From: Globobulimina sp.
Taxonomy: Eukaryota > Foraminifera > Rotaliida
Direction: 5' to 3'
NCBI GenBank assembly: GCA_003354225.1
Contig: PIVH01000302.1
Span: 1 to 6,364, forward strand
DNA length: 6,364 nt
The translations under genes and the position numbers were made by a program. Below are positions 1-6,143 of the stretch, one piece after another (position 1 is the first letter of the stretch; the number at the start of each line of letters is the position of its first letter). The notes beneath the pieces are model-generated. The model saw nothing but the letters and a program-made list of their open reading frames with translations, did no database searches and was not told where the DNA came from.

Positions 1-251
1 AACAAGATATTCAACATAGAATCAGTGCATTTAAACATTGGATATTACAAAGGGAAGAGAATAATATTTTAGTTATTGGACATTCTCGATGGTTTCGCCA
101 ATTCGTAGCATCCATGTTTAAATTAAATAATTGCGGAATGATAAAAGTTGAATTGCATGGATATAAAATACATAAATGGGAATACATTGATTTTGAGCAA
201 ATTCTACAAAATAAAACCAAAATCAACAAAATTATTCAACAAAATATTTAA
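1..251 (+). CDS. Histidine phosphatase family protein, C-terminal part (5' end outside window)
   Basis: Reading from base 3 gives 82 uninterrupted codons ending in TAA at 249-251. The segment ILVIGHSRWFRQF has the form of the C-terminal half of the histidine phosphatase (phosphoglycerate-mutase-like) superfamily: a beta strand followed by a G-H-S motif carrying the second catalytic histidine. The following NNCGMIKVEL matches the N-C-[ED]-[IV]-type strand often seen after that helix in small eukaryotic members. The first catalytic motif (RHG) would lie upstream, outside the window, so the substrate cannot be told: sugar phosphates, other small molecules or phosphoproteins are all possible. The tail after the GHS core is short and lysine/glutamine/asparagine rich. 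No intron is visible in this part. The gene is co-directional with the citrate synthase gene 74 bp downstream. The family call is fairly secure, the specific function unknown. Confidence 0.78.
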   Translation, partial: QDIQHRISAFKHWILQREENNILVIGHSRWFRQFVASMFKLNNCGMIKVELHGYKIHKWEYIDFEQILQNKTKINKIIQQNI

Positions 252-271
252 ATATCAGTGCAAGGATAAAT

Positions 272-277
272 AATAAA
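272..277 (+). terminator. Candidate polyadenylation hexamer AATAAA
   Basis: AATAAA lies 20 bases past the phosphatase stop codon, a plausible place for a poly(A) signal in a compact genome. In sequence this AT-rich the hexamer is expected often by chance, so support is weak. Confidence 0.3.
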
Positions 278-293
278 GTCAAGTCAAGTCAAG
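276..293. repeat. AAGTC pentanucleotide microsatellite, three units plus AAG
   Basis: Three perfect head-to-tail AAGTC units plus a partial fourth lie in the leader of the citrate synthase gene, 33 bp before its ATG. The repeat is directly visible; any effect on expression is unknown. Confidence 0.85.
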
Positions 294-325
294 ACATATC
301 TGCTAACTGCTGTTGTCTGCTGAGG

Positions 326-1495
326 ATGGCCTCAAGACAACAATATTCGAAAGGTTTAGCTGGGATAATTGCGGGAGAAACAGCGATAGCTACAGTTGGT
401 AAAAAAGGTCATGGATTAATGTATCGTGGATATTCAATAAATGATTTGACCAAAAATTGTATATTTGAAGAAATTGCATTTTTGTTAACGCGCGGATACT
501 TACCAAATGTGGATGAATTAAAAAAATATAGATCGAAAATAAATTCATTATTTGAATTGCCAGGAACAATTCGAAGAATTCTAGAGTTAACACCAAAAGA
601 TTGCCATCCAATGGATGTGTTAAAAACATGTTGTTGTGTTTTGGGTACATTATATCCAGAAAAAGATATAAATTCAAAAAATGAAACATTAAATATTGCC
701 GACAGATTATTGGCCACATTTCCATCAGCAATTGCGTATCATTATAATTATCATTTTAATCAACTTATTATTGATACGGCAGCAATATCGGATGATGATA
801 GCATTGCAAATCATTTTATATGTTTATTGCATAAGGCGTCGACAAAGGGAGCTCGAGTTACCATCACCGATGATATGAGGTCCTGTGTGGATATGTCATT
901 GATATGTTATGCGGAACACGGATTTGCTGCATCAACCTTTGCGTCCCGCGTAACAACATCGACTTTATCTGACTCATATTCAGCAATTTGCAGTGCCATT
1001 GGCACTTTGCGTGGGCCATTACATGGCGGGGCAAACGAGAAAGCATTTTATTTAATAAATTCATATCAAAATGTGGTGGAAGCAAAACAAGGGATTGCAA
1101 ATAAATTAAAATCAAAAGAAAAGATAATGGGATTTGGACATCGTATTTATAAAAAATGTGATCCGCGAAGTGAAATAATGCAATCGTGGGCCGATAAATT
1201 ATCCAAAGATAAATCAAATATATTTTCAAGAAAAGATTTATGTGAAATTGCAAATATTATACAAGACACAATGTGGAAAGAAAAGAAATTATTTCCAAAT
1301 GTAGATTTTCCAGCGGCAATGGCTTATCACCAATGTGGAATACCAACAAAATTGTTTACGCCGTTATTTGTTTGTGCACGGACTGCCGGTTGGTTTGCTC
1401 ATATTATTGAACAAAGATCAAGCAACAGATTAATAAGACCCTCTTCAATATATATTGGACCACATTTAAAAAAATTTAAGACTTCAAAATTATAA
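326..1495 (+). CDS. PrpC-type 2-methylcitrate / citrate synthase with C-terminal PTS1 (SKL), predicted peroxisomal
   Basis: Condenses an acyl-CoA (acetyl- or propionyl-CoA) with oxaloacetate to give citrate or 2-methylcitrate. The 389 residues match the length of bacterial PrpC and align with it throughout as I know the family: an N-terminal AG-(E)-TAIATVG...YRGY block (15-36), HPMDV (94-98), DDDSI..HF..LLH (156-169), YAEH (195-198), GP-x-HGGANE (230-238), GFGHRIY..CDPR (269-281), FPNVDF (323-328) and IIEQR..N..IRPS (360-373). The catalytic triad is present as His233, His272 and Asp327. The last three residues are Ser-Lys-Leu, the canonical peroxisomal targeting signal type 1, preceded by basic KKFKT; there is no N-terminal presequence (only about 12 residues precede the conserved block). 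No introns are seen. The ATG at 326 has a good context (A at -3, G at +4). Acetyl- versus propionyl-CoA preference cannot be decided here. The synthase family is essentially certain; peroxisomal location is a strong inference. Confidence 0.95.
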   Translation: MASRQQYSKGLAGIIAGETAIATVGKKGHGLMYRGYSINDLTKNCIFEEIAFLLTRGYLPNVDELKKYRSKINSLFELPGTIRRILELTPKDCHPMDVLKTCCCVLGTLYPEKDINSKNETLNIADRLLATFPSAIAYHYNYHFNQLIIDTAAISDDDSIANHFICLLHKASTKGARVTITDDMRSCVDMSLICYAEHGFAASTFASRVTTSTLSDSYSAICSAIGTLRGPLHGGANEKAFYLINSYQNVVEAKQGIANKLKSKEKIMGFGHRIYKKCDPRSEIMQSWADKLSKDKSNIFSRKDLCEIANIIQDTMWKEKKLFPNVDFPAAMAYHQCGIPTKLFTPLFVCARTAGWFAHIIEQRSSNRLIRPSSIYIGPHLKKFKTSKL

Positions 1496-1596
1496 AGACT
1501 TGCAATTGAAAAATACATTTTGATATGCGAATTTGCCTAATTTTATCATTGAAACAAATAATCCTTGCACATCAGCATGACTTTAACAATTTATTT
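1496..1596. other. Convergent 3'-3' intergenic spacer
   Basis: About 100 bp lies between the stop codon of the plus-strand synthase gene and that of the minus-strand TMEM230-like gene, so the two transcripts probably overlap at their 3' ends. An AATAAA reads on the minus strand at 1590-1595, immediately after that gene's stop. No RNA gene or ORF is seen. Confidence 0.6.
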
Positions 1597-1971
1597 TTAA
1601 TCATCATATGAAGGTATTTGGTCGTATCTATATCCTTTTTTGCCCAGCCATGTGAAAAAAATAATTGTCGATGCATAAGACCCGGGAATAAATGTAATAC
1701 CACCAAGTGTCCAAAATGGTATTGCTTCATATGTCCCCCATTCTAACCATGTTATAAATCCAGCCAAAAGAAAACAACATCCAAAGATTAACAAAAATGT
1801 TGCCATTAATGTAGTTTTAGGCGGTAATGCTTTTTTTCCAAATGTTTGTTCATATGTAACTGGCCTGAATTTACGCTTGGTTTCCCAACACATTTCTATT
1901 TTTAAATTCCTGATTTCTGAGTAAATAATAGTTAAACGTTTTTGTGGTGGTGTAGTTAAAGTAACTCTCAT
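1597..1971 (-). CDS. TMEM230: TMEM230 (DUF872) family transmembrane protein
   Basis: The 124-residue product carries two hydrophobic membrane segments, at about 53-75 and 82-108, separated by a short loop. The second half matches the TMEM230 signature as I know it: A-[IV]-P...G-I-x-F-[IL]-P-G-x-Y, a second membrane helix, then a cytosolic tail GYRYDQIPSYDD, corresponding to the human tail ending YDDIPDFDD. Human TMEM230 sits on secretory, recycling and endosomal vesicles and affects Rab- and retromer-linked trafficking; an equivalent role here is inferred from family only. The open frame extends upstream to a GTG at 1980 with an in-frame stop at 2008-2010, so the first ATG, at 1971, is chosen. 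Its context is poor (T at -3), and a second ATG (Met27) starts closer to the conserved core, so the true N-terminus or a small upstream exon is uncertain. Converges with the synthase gene and diverges from the 904-codon gene. Confidence 0.85.
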   Translation of the reverse strand: MRVTLTTPPQKRLTIIYSEIRNLKIEMCWETKRKFRPVTYEQTFGKKALPPKTTLMATFLLIFGCCFLLAGFITWLEWGTYEAIPFWTLGGITFIPGSYASTIIFFTWLGKKGYRYDQIPSYDD

Positions 1972-2184
1972 GCACAACACGTTGGAGCTAAATGGAAATG
2001 ACAGAAGTTACGATAGTCAGTGTTTGTTGTTTTTGCTTATAAACGATTATGTCATATGTTTTTTATACGCATTAATTAACAACAAACTGTGTCCGCAAAT
2101 TAAAAATCTACAAATATTTTAATAAAATATATAATACAGATTCCTACATTAATATCATATAAAAAAGAATCATATTTTGATAAT
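1972..2184. promoter_or_regulatory. Divergent promoter region between TMEM230-like gene and large plus-strand gene
   Basis: About 210 bp separate two start codons pointing apart, so the region should carry both promoters and both 5' leaders. It becomes strongly AT-rich toward the plus-strand gene: TAATAAAATATATAATA at about 2119-2136, with TATAA-like stretches at about 2038 and 2158. The ATG at 2185 has A at -3 and G at +4. No specific factor-binding site is recognised. Confidence 0.5.
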
Positions 2185-4899
2185 ATGGCAACGACCGAAC
2201 ATAGTGAAGAAAAGCACGAAGTAACAGTTTGTTCACAATATAGAAAAGAATATGTTTATAATAAGAAAAATAAAGACAGCAATGATGATGTTGAGTTAGA
2301 GATAAAATCAGAGACTGAATATATGGAAGATGATGAACATCAGGCAACGATGGAAAAATTATATCACCCAACAAGTCAAAAACAAGTAAACCATAATCAT
2401 AGTGATAGTGATAGTAATGTGGATAAGTCGATATCTGCGCAGTTGTTTAGTACAAATAAGAATGTCTCCCTTGAGTATGGGGTGAGACCACATATAATTG
2501 ACAATGGAACAGAAATATCATTCAATGTTCAAGACAAACAACAACAACAACAACAAACAGCGCACCAACAACAACAAGAAGAAGAAGAAGAAGAAGTTGA
2601 TACTTCATCTGATAAGTTTGCGGCTGGATTTATTAATGATGATATCACAAACATTACAAATACGCGTTCCATTACTTCACGAAATGATATTAATTATAAA
2701 ACAAATACAAATACTCATACAAATATTGATGACGATACAACAAATATTACAAATATCACAAATCTAACCAATACAGACGATGATTTTGCCACAATTAATC
2801 ATAATCAGAGTAATAGTCATAGTTATAAAACAAAATCAAAATCAAAGTCAAAATCAAAAAAAAAGAAAAACTCAAAGAAAAAGAAAAAAGCAAAAAAACC
2901 GAAGAAAAATAGCATTAAAGATACTGCAGATACAAAATCAATAAAATCTATACGAATATGGCCAACAAATAGTGATAACAGCGGTGAGTATACAACAACG
3001 ACAACGCACACAAAACTATTAATTGATCATTGGAGAGGCAAATCTGTTCAAGTTAACACTGATTATATTTCAAGGCCGGTACCAGTCATTACAAGGACTA
3101 ACAATGAACCACGATATTTATCCATTTCTCTATCGCAATCTACGCGATCCACACAATCCCAATCACAGCAGACGCCGCCCAATGACATGAAGCAAATGCA
3201 AATCAATGACATTAACCATCGCTTATTGCATATCCCACAGCCACGCGCTTCAAAAATCGAAAAACTTGAATTTGCCACATTTAACGCAAAAACAATCAAA
3301 AAAACAAAGCAAGAAAAAGCACAAATACCAGAGAGAGGAAGCAGAGGATCAAGAAAATTGGGCCATAAACACAAAAAACATAAACATCGGACAAAAACAA
3401 AGCATTTACATCTAACCAGAGCCTATTCACATAATCCACCAATACATAATTATAACCATTATGCGCCTTCGCCTTCAGCTGCAGCTCCAGCTCCACCTTC
3501 ACCGCCACCTCCACCTCAACAGCCGCATAGGTCTCGCACTCGCACTAAGCACAGAAATAACAAACATAAACATAAACATCGACAGAAACATAAACAGAAA
3601 CATCTAAATGAGAATATCTGTTTAGATGCCGTAATTAATCATTTTTGGCGGGTAATTGATATCGCATCGACCAGAAAAATACCATTTGAAATTTTAAAAA
3701 TATCCTTGCGAGTCAAATCTATTGATATTAAAGAAAATAATTGGGATATTTTATTAAATCAATTAACAAATTTTCAACCCTCAAAAAGCATCACGTTGAC
3801 TATGTTTAAAGATTTTATATTCAATAAAAAAAACTATAATAATTCACATATTGTTAAATCATTACGGAAACATTTAATCATTGGACTGCTACAAACGCAT
3901 AGAACACCAAAACAAAAACAAAAACAAAAACACTCAAAAAGGAAACATCAACGCAGTTTTTCGGGCGATACTACCTCTATTAATATAACACCATCATCCT
4001 CATCATCATCATGTACTTCATCATCAACAACATCAACATCATATTCCTCCTCATCTTCATCATCTTCCTCAGGTATAGCAAATGAGAAATATTTGGTACA
4101 ACAAAGTCTAATTAATTCATTATTAGAATGTTATGAGAATTCATTATTATATAAGTTAAATAAATTACGTTTTAACTCATATTTACATGATAATGAATGG
4201 CGAAAAGCATTAAAATATCTGTTACGGTGTCATTTTTCATATATATCGGATAATGAAAATGTTTTCACTTTGCAACAATTTAAATTTGCATTATTTGATC
4301 AATGTAATATTCGATATTCGTATTCGTATAAAATATTACCGATTTTAAGACTAAATACTGATGATTGCAAACAAGAATATGTTATTACTCAACATTCGTA
4401 TATTGAGTGGATGTTAAAATATATTGATGAAAGAATTAATTTTCGACATAATCAATTACAGTCTTTTAAGCATACCCAAATAGGCAAATTATTAAATATT
4501 ATTGGATTTGTTACTAGAAAAAGAAAAAAATATAATCCATTTTTTGCAGTGTCACAGTCACCGCAATCACCACATTCACGTGATATTAAATTAAAATTAT
4601 TAAAAGCAAAAAGTATGAATGCAATGAATTATTACAATCATTCGCATTCACATTCAGCTACTACGGATAGTACGGCTACCACCAATAATACAAATAACAC
4701 AAATAATACAAATACAAATACAGACTCAACAATGGATCACATTTATATACGAAGACCCTACAAAAAGAAAAAGAAATATCTGGCGGTTGGTGATGACTAT
4801 CACAATTTGAGTAAATCTCATAATACACAACAATCACAACACAGATATCACCAAAATAATGTAACACCGAGTCATAAATATATGTATCAATATAAATGA
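2185..4899 (+). CDS. Large low-complexity protein of unknown function with two related helical islands
   Basis: I do not recognise this 904-residue protein. It is one open frame without introns, which is meaningful in AT-rich DNA. In order: acidic/mixed N-terminus; QQQQQQ (119-124), QQQQ (128-131) and EEEEEE (132-137); Asn/Thr/Ile tract (about 154-200); KS-dipeptides and poly-Lys (215-241), resembling a nuclear-localisation segment; Ser/Thr/Gln-rich stretch; His/Lys tract (394-407); Ala-Pro/poly-Pro (433-447); basic H/K/R tract (448-473); first hydrophobic helical island (about 478-546); Lys/Gln tract (576-590); Ser tract (604-629); second island (about 636-748); His-Ser and Asn-Thr tracts (819-845); basic tail. 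No signal peptide or membrane helix is seen. Both islands contain N-x-W-x3-L-x3-L, then [IF]-T-L-x2-F-K-x2-[IL]-F, suggesting an internal duplication. Cytosolic or nuclear location and a scaffold or nucleic-acid-binding role are guesses. The coding strand is A-rich with C above G. An in-frame second TGA follows at 4909-4911. Confidence 0.75.
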   Translation: MATTEHSEEKHEVTVCSQYRKEYVYNKKNKDSNDDVELEIKSETEYMEDDEHQATMEKLYHPTSQKQVNHNHSDSDSNVDKSISAQLFSTNKNVSLEYGVRPHIIDNGTEISFNVQDKQQQQQQTAHQQQQEEEEEEVDTSSDKFAAGFINDDITNITNTRSITSRNDINYKTNTNTHTNIDDDTTNITNITNLTNTDDDFATINHNQSNSHSYKTKSKSKSKSKKKKNSKKKKKAKKPKKNSIKDTADTKSIKSIRIWPTNSDNSGEYTTTTTHTKLLIDHWRGKSVQVNTDYISRPVPVITRTNNEPRYLSISLSQSTRSTQSQSQQTPPNDMKQMQINDINHRLLHIPQPRASKIEKLEFATFNAKTIKKTKQEKAQIPERGSRGSRKLGHKHKKHKHRTKTKHLHLTRAYSHNPPIHNYNHYAPSPSAAAPAPPSPPPPPQQPHRSRTRTKHRNNKHKHKHRQKHKQKHLNENICLDAVINHFWRVIDIASTRKIPFEILKISLRVKSIDIKENNWDILLNQLTNFQPSKSITLTMFKDFIFNKKNYNNSHIVKSLRKHLIIGLLQTHRTPKQKQKQKHSKRKHQRSFSGDTTSINITPSSSSSSCTSSSTTSTSYSSSSSSSSSGIANEKYLVQQSLINSLLECYENSLLYKLNKLRFNSYLHDNEWRKALKYLLRCHFSYISDNENVFTLQQFKFALFDQCNIRYSYSYKILPILRLNTDDCKQEYVITQHSYIEWMLKYIDERINFRHNQLQSFKHTQIGKLLNIIGFVTRKRKKYNPFFAVSQSPQSPHSRDIKLKLLKAKSMNAMNYYNHSHSHSATTDSTATTNNTNNTNNTNTNTDSTMDHIYIRRPYKKKKKYLAVGDDYHNLSKSHNTQQSQHRYHQNNVTPSHKYMYQYK
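2539..2595 (+). repeat. Coding CAA and GAA triplet runs
   Basis: Six CAA codons (2539-2556), a short break, four CAA codons (2566-2577) and six GAA codons (2578-2595) encode poly-Gln followed by poly-Glu. The codons within each run are pure, which points to recent or ongoing triplet slippage rather than old amino-acid selection. Confidence 0.9.
3991..4071 (+). repeat. Coding serine-rich TCA/TCC/TCT repeat tract
   Basis: A run of serine codons with interspersed threonine, cysteine and tyrosine encodes residues about 604-629. TCA, TCC and TCT are mixed, so this tract looks older or more selected than the pure CAA and GAA runs in the same gene. It separates the two helical islands of the protein. 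Confidence 0.75.
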
Positions 4900-4913
4900 A
4901 TGAATGAATGAAT
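4895..4913. repeat. AATG tetranucleotide repeat spanning the stop codon
   Basis: Four AATG units plus AAT run across the TGA stop at 4897-4899. Because the unit is 4 nt, TGA recurs in each frame, including in frame at 4909-4911, so the repeat provides redundant termination for the 904-codon gene. Confidence 0.85.
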
Positions 4914-5286
4914 TTTTGTTATTTTCTTTTTGTGGATTGTTGTGTTGTATATAATATATTTTTGAAATCGAATGTTTGTTTATAGATTTTTCTTCCTTTC
5001 ACCATTTTTTTCACCCATTTTTTTTACCATTTTTCAACCTTTTTTTTTGTGTTTTTTTATTAGTGTATTGTTAATATGTAATTTCGAAATATATATTTTT
5101 TATTTTGTTTTCTGTTTTTTTGAACATTTTTTTTTTCTGTTTGTATTATGTTGTAAAGCATTGAATTGTGAGTGCATATCCAGTGTAATTGTTTTTTTTC
5201 TCTCTAATATTCGGTTTTGTTGTTTTTGTTTTTGTGCTGCTCTCAATTAAACCACAATTCGTTGTATTTACATATGATTTATCTGT
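4914..5286. other. T-rich non-coding stretch, probable 3' UTR/intergenic DNA
   Basis: The plus strand is dominated by T runs with few purines. A plus-strand open frame at 4972-5250 exists, but it encodes almost only Phe, Leu, Cys, Ile and Val and starts in no recognisable context, so I read it as compositional. At about 4990-5049 there is a degenerate array of CACCATTT / CACCCATTT / TACCATTT / CAACCTTT blocks separated by T runs. No tRNA or other structured RNA is recognised. Confidence 0.55.
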
Positions 5287-5332
5287 CTAATTTATGATAT
5301 TACGTTTTTCTAATTTATGATATTACGTTTTT
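5287..5332. repeat. Perfect 23-nt tandem duplication
   Basis: Two identical adjacent copies (5287-5309 and 5310-5332) begin CTAATTTATGATATTACG and end in five T. Perfect identity in non-coding DNA suggests a recent duplication. Confidence 0.95.
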
Positions 5333-5494
5333 TGAAAGGGGTTAAATGATCTTTAAATTGCCTGGGTAATTCAACTATCTTGTCCCATTACTACCCTTAC
5401 CACGTTTATTTGCAGCAAATCTCAAACGCATAGTCGACTTATTACATATTTTTTTTCACTTGCAAAAACCTCTTGTTTTGTATTTATTTTGAAC
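5333..5494. other. Unassigned intergenic sequence
   Basis: This mixed-composition stretch is slightly richer in C and G than its surroundings, for example around 5361-5405. I searched by eye for tRNA A/B boxes and ORFs and found nothing I can support. Confidence 0.4.
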
Positions 5495-5496
5495 AA

Positions 5497-5650
5497 TGTG
5501 TGCGTTCTAGTTAGTAGTTGGTGCGTGTTAACAAACATTCGTCTTGAATGTGTGTGTGTTATATATTGTCCTCGTGTGTGAGTCAATTGTTTCTTGTGTG
5601 CGGTTCATTTGTTGCTGATGTGTGTGTCACTATTTTCTTGTGTGTGCGCG
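5497..5650. repeat. Quasi-periodic TGTG minisatellite-like array
   Basis: Seven TGTG/TGCGTG blocks start at about 5497, 5522, 5549, 5574, 5595, 5619 and 5639, spaced 20-27 nt apart, and several are preceded by TTCT, TTGA or CTGA. It reads as a diverged tandem array with a unit of about 24 nt. Small open frames on both strands cross it (5548-5805 plus, 5583-5786 minus), but their products are repetitive and I do not call them genes. Confidence 0.6.
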
Positions 5651-5841
5651 TTTTATTTTTATCAGTAAATTGTTTCTTTCTTATTATAGGTTTGTTTTTC
5701 ATAAATATCATTTGTTTTTTTATGGCTACGATTTGGCGCAAAATTAGTTGCTTGTTTGGTGTTTCTGTGGCTTGGATTACCACCAAAATTTATCATTTTC
5801 AATAGCATTTTTGTGTTGTGTTATGTGATGGATTGCAATAC

Positions 5842-5941
5842 AGGGGTGTTCCCGATAAGATAATATATGATCCCTTGACAGGTCCACCATTTATTTAATA
5901 TATGACTGGATCATATATGTATATCTTATCTGGTATACCCT
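5842..5941. repeat. Imperfect inverted repeat 1 (about 100 nt)
   Basis: Left arm 5842-5873 pairs with right arm 5908-5941. The inner 11 bp, ATATATGATCC (5863-5873) with its complement at 5908-5918, are perfect. After a 3-nt bulge, GATAAGATA (5854-5862) pairs with TATCTTATC (5922-5930). The outer part is looser, with AGGG against CCCT at the ends. The spacer is 34 nt. It could be a small foldback element or an RNA hairpin. Confidence 0.75.
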
Positions 5942-6038
5942 ATGCAAAAGAGCATCATATTTCACCACGAATTTTCACTCTTCAATAAAACTATTCATCC
6001 ATCCCTAATCCATTTGTGGAGCTATGCATGGAATAGTT

Positions 6039-6143
6039 CATATAAATGACATATAAATGGATGTGTTTTATAAATATGTCAGCGTAGATTGCACTTTTGA
6101 GTCAATTATATAAAGTAAAACCATATAAATGCTATATAAATGA
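6039..6143. repeat. Dispersed ATATAAATG motif and 83-nt-spaced direct repeat
   Basis: ATATAAATG starts at 6040, 6051, 6123 and 6134, and ATATAAATC at 6188. The first two pairs form a longer direct repeat of about 22 nt (6039-6060 and 6122-6143) differing at only a few positions and offset by 83 nt. The second copy lies inside inverted repeat 2 and the first lies outside it. Confidence 0.7.

Larger units (their letters stand above)
252..325 (+). promoter_or_regulatory. Short intergenic spacer and 5' leader of the citrate synthase gene
   Basis: Only 74 bp separate the upstream stop codon from the next ATG, so this must hold both the 3' end signals of the phosphatase gene and the start region of the synthase gene. 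It contains AATAAA at 272-277, three AAGTC units at 276-290, and a run of CTGCTG-like triplets just before the start. The ATG at 326 has A at -3 and G at +4, a favourable eukaryotic initiation context. No clear TATA box is recognised. The role is inferred from position. Confidence 0.45.

Noticed and set aside
390-1253. Open frames antisense or out of frame to the citrate synthase gene
   Set aside because: They lie entirely over a confidently identified gene, show no family motifs, and are composition shadows.
2539-2595. CRISPR-like or other functional array in the CAA/GAA and similar repeats
   Set aside because: The repeats are simple triplets in phase with the coding frame and have no spacers.
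2984-3240. Possible intron: strong donor GGTGAGTAT at 2982-2990 with acceptors such as CCCACAG at 3240 inside the 904-codon frame
   Set aside because: The frame is open throughout, and removing 2984-3240 (257 nt), or ending at the CAG at 3168, would shift the frame. The donor-like sequence is most likely chance.
2498-3514. Alternative-frame and antisense open frames over the low-complexity gene
   Set aside because: They arise from triplet repeats read in other frames (poly-N/K, poly-F) and have no independent support.
4972-5250. Plus-strand 92-codon open frame
   Set aside because: Its product is almost all Phe, Leu, Cys, Ile and Val, as expected from T-rich DNA. There is no homology-like motif and no good start context.
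5333-5460. tRNA or small structured RNA in the slightly GC-richer intergenic segment
   Set aside because: No cloverleaf, A box or B box could be assembled; GGGTAATTCAAC is only a distant B-box resemblance.
5548-5805. Overlapping small open frames on both strands across the TG array (85 codons plus, 67 codons minus)
   Set aside because: Both products follow the TG/CA repeat composition, and neither shows a recognisable domain. A polypyrimidine-TATAG acceptor-like site at about 5670-5689 has no convincing donor or flanking exon.
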